In this document: positions 62,566 to 64,000 of the stretch, piece by piece | How positions within the stretch are numbered: the stretch's first letter is position 1 | Layout: the number at the start of each line of letters is the position of its first letter | Assembly (NCBI RefSeq): GCF_003001955.1 | Contig: NZ_PVNH01000010.1 | Span: 124,001-188,000 of the forward strand | DNA: 64,000 nt | Source: Prauserella shujinwangii | GTDB lineage: Bacteria; Actinomycetota; Actinomycetes; Mycobacteriales; Pseudonocardiaceae | Reading direction: 5' to 3' | Notes under the pieces: model-generated | Database searches by the model: none | Seen by the model: the letters and a program-made list of their open reading frames with translations, nothing else | Told to the model about the DNA's origin: nothing | Made by a program: the position numbers and the translations under genes

Positions 62566-63174
62566 AGTGGACGGCTCGCCCGCCTTCCCGGCCGGTGGGA
62601 TCGACGCCGACCACAACGCGGCGAGCCCGGCGGTCAGCTCCTCGGCGGTGGGCGCGCCGTGCGGGTCGAGCAGCCACTGCACCGACAGCCCGTCGCAGAT
62701 GGCGATGACGAAGCTGGCCACGGCGAGGCATCGCGGATCGTCGGGGCGGGTGCCGTCGCCGAGGGACTCGGCCACGAGCCCGGCCACCCGCGTGCGGCAG
62801 CGGCGGTACTGCTCCGCGAACTGCTCGCGGAGCGTGGGCATCCGCTCCGCCTGCGCCAGGGCCTCGACGTAGGACAGCAGCAGCGCCCGCTTGCCCGCCA
62901 GGCTGTTGAGCATGGCCGCCCACGTCACGGCGCCGCGCTCCAGCGGGGACGCGGTCGGGTCGGCCATGGCGATCTCGGCCAGCTGCTCGGTCCACTCCTC
63001 GAAGACCTCGCCGATCGCCTCGTTGAGCAGCCCGGCCTTCGACCCGAAGTGGTAACCGATCGACGCGAGGTTGGTACCCGACGCCGCGACCAGGTCGCGC
63101 GCGGTGATGTGCGCGTAGCCCCTGTCCTCCAGCAGCCGCCGCGCGGCCGCGAGCAGGTCTTCCCGATGGCCCAC
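62563..63174 (-). CDS. TetR-family transcriptional regulator
   Basis: Predicted 203 aa. The HTH is HREDLLAAARRLLEDRGYAH with ITARDLVAASGTNLASIGYH and FGSKAGLLNEAI. The C-terminal domain contains SYVEALAQAERMPTLREQFA. It is divergent from the cytochrome P450 gene, and the perfect palindrome TATACGGGCGTATA lies in the P450 promoter, so it probably represses it. GTG start. Confidence 0.92.
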   Translation of the reverse strand: MGHREDLLAAARRLLEDRGYAHITARDLVAASGTNLASIGYHFGSKAGLLNEAIGEVFEEWTEQLAEIAMADPTASPLERGAVTWAAMLNSLAGKRALLLSYVEALAQAERMPTLREQFAEQYRRCRTRVAGLVAESLGDGTRPDDPRCLAVASFVIAICDGLSVQWLLDPHGAPTAEELTAGLAALWSASIPPAGKAGEPST

Positions 63175-63192
63175 GCACCCAGCGTAACCCCC

Positions 63193-63221
63193 TGGACAGG
63201 CGATCTATACGGGCGTATAAA
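63193..63221 (+). promoter_or_regulatory. P450 promoter with TetR operator
   Basis: TGGACA at 63193-63198 and TATAAA at 63216-63221 are spaced 17 nt. The inverted repeat TATACG-GG-CGTATA (63206-63219) overlaps the spacer and the -10 box. This is one of the most AT-rich patches in the window. Confidence 0.65.
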
Positions 63222-63254
63222 ACGGACGTGTAGCCCCCGCGCCGAGGAGCCACG

Positions 63255-64000
63255 ATGACGACCGACACGAGCCAGCCCGCCGCCGTCCGGACCGAGGACC
63301 TGGTCGCCACGGAACCACCGCCGGGCCCGCGCCTGCCGCTGGCGCTGCAGACCGTGCTGTTCGGATCCTTCCGGCACCGCTGGCTGCCCCGGCTGCGCCG
63401 TCGCTACGGCGACGTCGTCCGGTTGCGGATCTACCCGGAGCGCTCGGTCGTCTCGCTGTCCGACGTGGAGCACATCCGCGCGGTGTTCGCCGGTCCCGCC
63501 TCGGTGTTCCACGCGGGCGAGGGCAACATCATCCTCAAGCCGGCGATGGGCGAACATTCCGTGCTGCTCACCGACGAGGACGTGCATCTGCGTGCCCGCA
63601 AGCTGCTGATGCCCGCGTTCAACGGCGCGGCCCTGCGCGGCTACCGCGACCTCGTCACCGGGCTCGCCACGGCGGAGGTCGAGCGCTGGCCCGAGGGCAG
63701 GGCGTTCTCCTCGCACGCGCGCATGCAGTCGCTCACGCTCGAGGTGATCCTGCGCGTCGTGTTCGGCGTCGGCGAGGGTCCCCGGCTGGACGAGCTGCGC
63801 ACCCTGCTGTCCCGGATCGTCGACGTCGGCCCGGTCGACCTCATCGGCTGGCACAACCCCGGACTGCAGCGCTACGGGCCGTGGCGGCGCTACGCGCTCG
63901 CGCAGCGCCGCGTCGACGAGCTGCTGTACGCCGAGATCGCCGACCGCCGCCGCGCGACCGACCTGGACTCCCGGCAGGACGTGCTGTCCCGCCTGCTCAC
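63255..64000 (+). CDS. Cytochrome P450 (partial)
   Basis: The N-terminal 248 residues are visible; the gene runs off the right edge before the heme-binding Cys. Family features: a Pro-rich start PPPGPRLPLALQTVLFGSF, RRYGDVVRLRIYPE, the helix C region EDVHLRARKLLMPAFNGAAL (Arg residues for heme propionate) and LTLEVILRVVFGVGEG. It has no membrane anchor, as expected for a soluble bacterial P450. The substrate is unknown. ATG with GAGGAG 6 nt upstream. Its divergent TetR neighbour and operator suggest inducible expression. Confidence 0.92.
   Translation, partial: MTTDTSQPAAVRTEDLVATEPPPGPRLPLALQTVLFGSFRHRWLPRLRRRYGDVVRLRIYPERSVVSLSDVEHIRAVFAGPASVFHAGEGNIILKPAMGEHSVLLTDEDVHLRARKLLMPAFNGAALRGYRDLVTGLATAEVERWPEGRAFSSHARMQSLTLEVILRVVFGVGEGPRLDELRTLLSRIVDVGPVDLIGWHNPGLQRYGPWRRYALAQRRVDELLYAEIADRRRATDLDSRQDVLSRLL

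Overview
The window is very GC-rich actinobacterial chromosome, densely packed with genes on both strands. A mycothiol ligase (mshC), a complete Pup-proteasome system (pup, dop, pafA, mpa, prcA, prcB, pafB, pafC), RbpA and a HelY-type helicase together point to Actinobacteria. The overall style suggests Pseudonocardiaceae (Amycolatopsis or Saccharomonospora-like); the family is an inference. From memory, the gene order follows the Mycobacterium tuberculosis Rv2050-Rv2130c block: rbpA, ppm/lnt, M24 peptidase, 5'-3' exonuclease, DUF4333 membrane protein, helY, tatC, tatA, pafC, pafB, pafA, prcA, prcB, pup, dop, mpa, trmI, RecB-like nuclease, hisG, hisE, metH, PAC2, mshC. Lineage-specific genes sit between these conserved blocks.

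Layout. 0-8 kb: AraC regulator (cut by the left edge), zinc-finger protein, glycerophosphodiesterase, UMF1-type transporter, thymidine kinase, rbpA behind a SigR-like promoter, then separate lnt and ppm genes (lipoprotein acylation and polyprenol-phosphate mannose synthesis). 8-16 kb: amidohydrolase divergent from a lysine 2,3-aminomutase-like radical SAM enzyme, HAD phosphatase, secreted SGNH esterase, probable MazF-type toxin/antitoxin pair, M24 peptidase coupled to an Lrp regulator, and a stand-alone 5'-3' exonuclease. 16-24.7 kb: two DUF4333 proteins flanking an Eis-like acetyltransferase, helY, YjbR, lipid kinase, tatC and tatA. 24.7-41.5 kb: the Pup-proteasome region. It is interrupted by a PAP2/lipid-kinase fusion plus an SDR, and by an aldo/keto reductase/TetR/RibD-like group containing a small gene flanked by palindromic repeats.

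41.5-51.6 kb: site-2 protease, RecB-like nuclease with a probable Fe-S cluster, thioesterase, orphan ParA, hisE-hisG-AEC transporter, a methyltransferase, and a TetR-controlled NmrA/DUF4386 pair. 51.6-64 kb: metH divergent from PAC2-MFS, a phosphoesterase, an FAD monooxygenase, an ABC-F ribosome-protection-type ATPase with a possible leader, mshC, and a TetR repressor divergent from a cytochrome P450 cut by the right edge.

Two window-wide patterns stand out. First, about twenty genes have a TAnnnT (often TAGGCT) hexamer exactly 6-8 nt before the start codon, indicating leaderless transcripts, and this resolves several start choices. Second, two families of dispersed palindromes (family A, four copies; family B, two copies) lie at gene ends, and three of the six supply a gene's own stop codon. 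Other notable items are a 28-codon micro-ORF tiling pafB and pafC through identical overlaps, and GTATA-N6-TATAC palindromes bracketing the small gene at 36.6-36.9 kb. No tRNA, rRNA, CRISPR array, insertion sequence or prophage was recognised.
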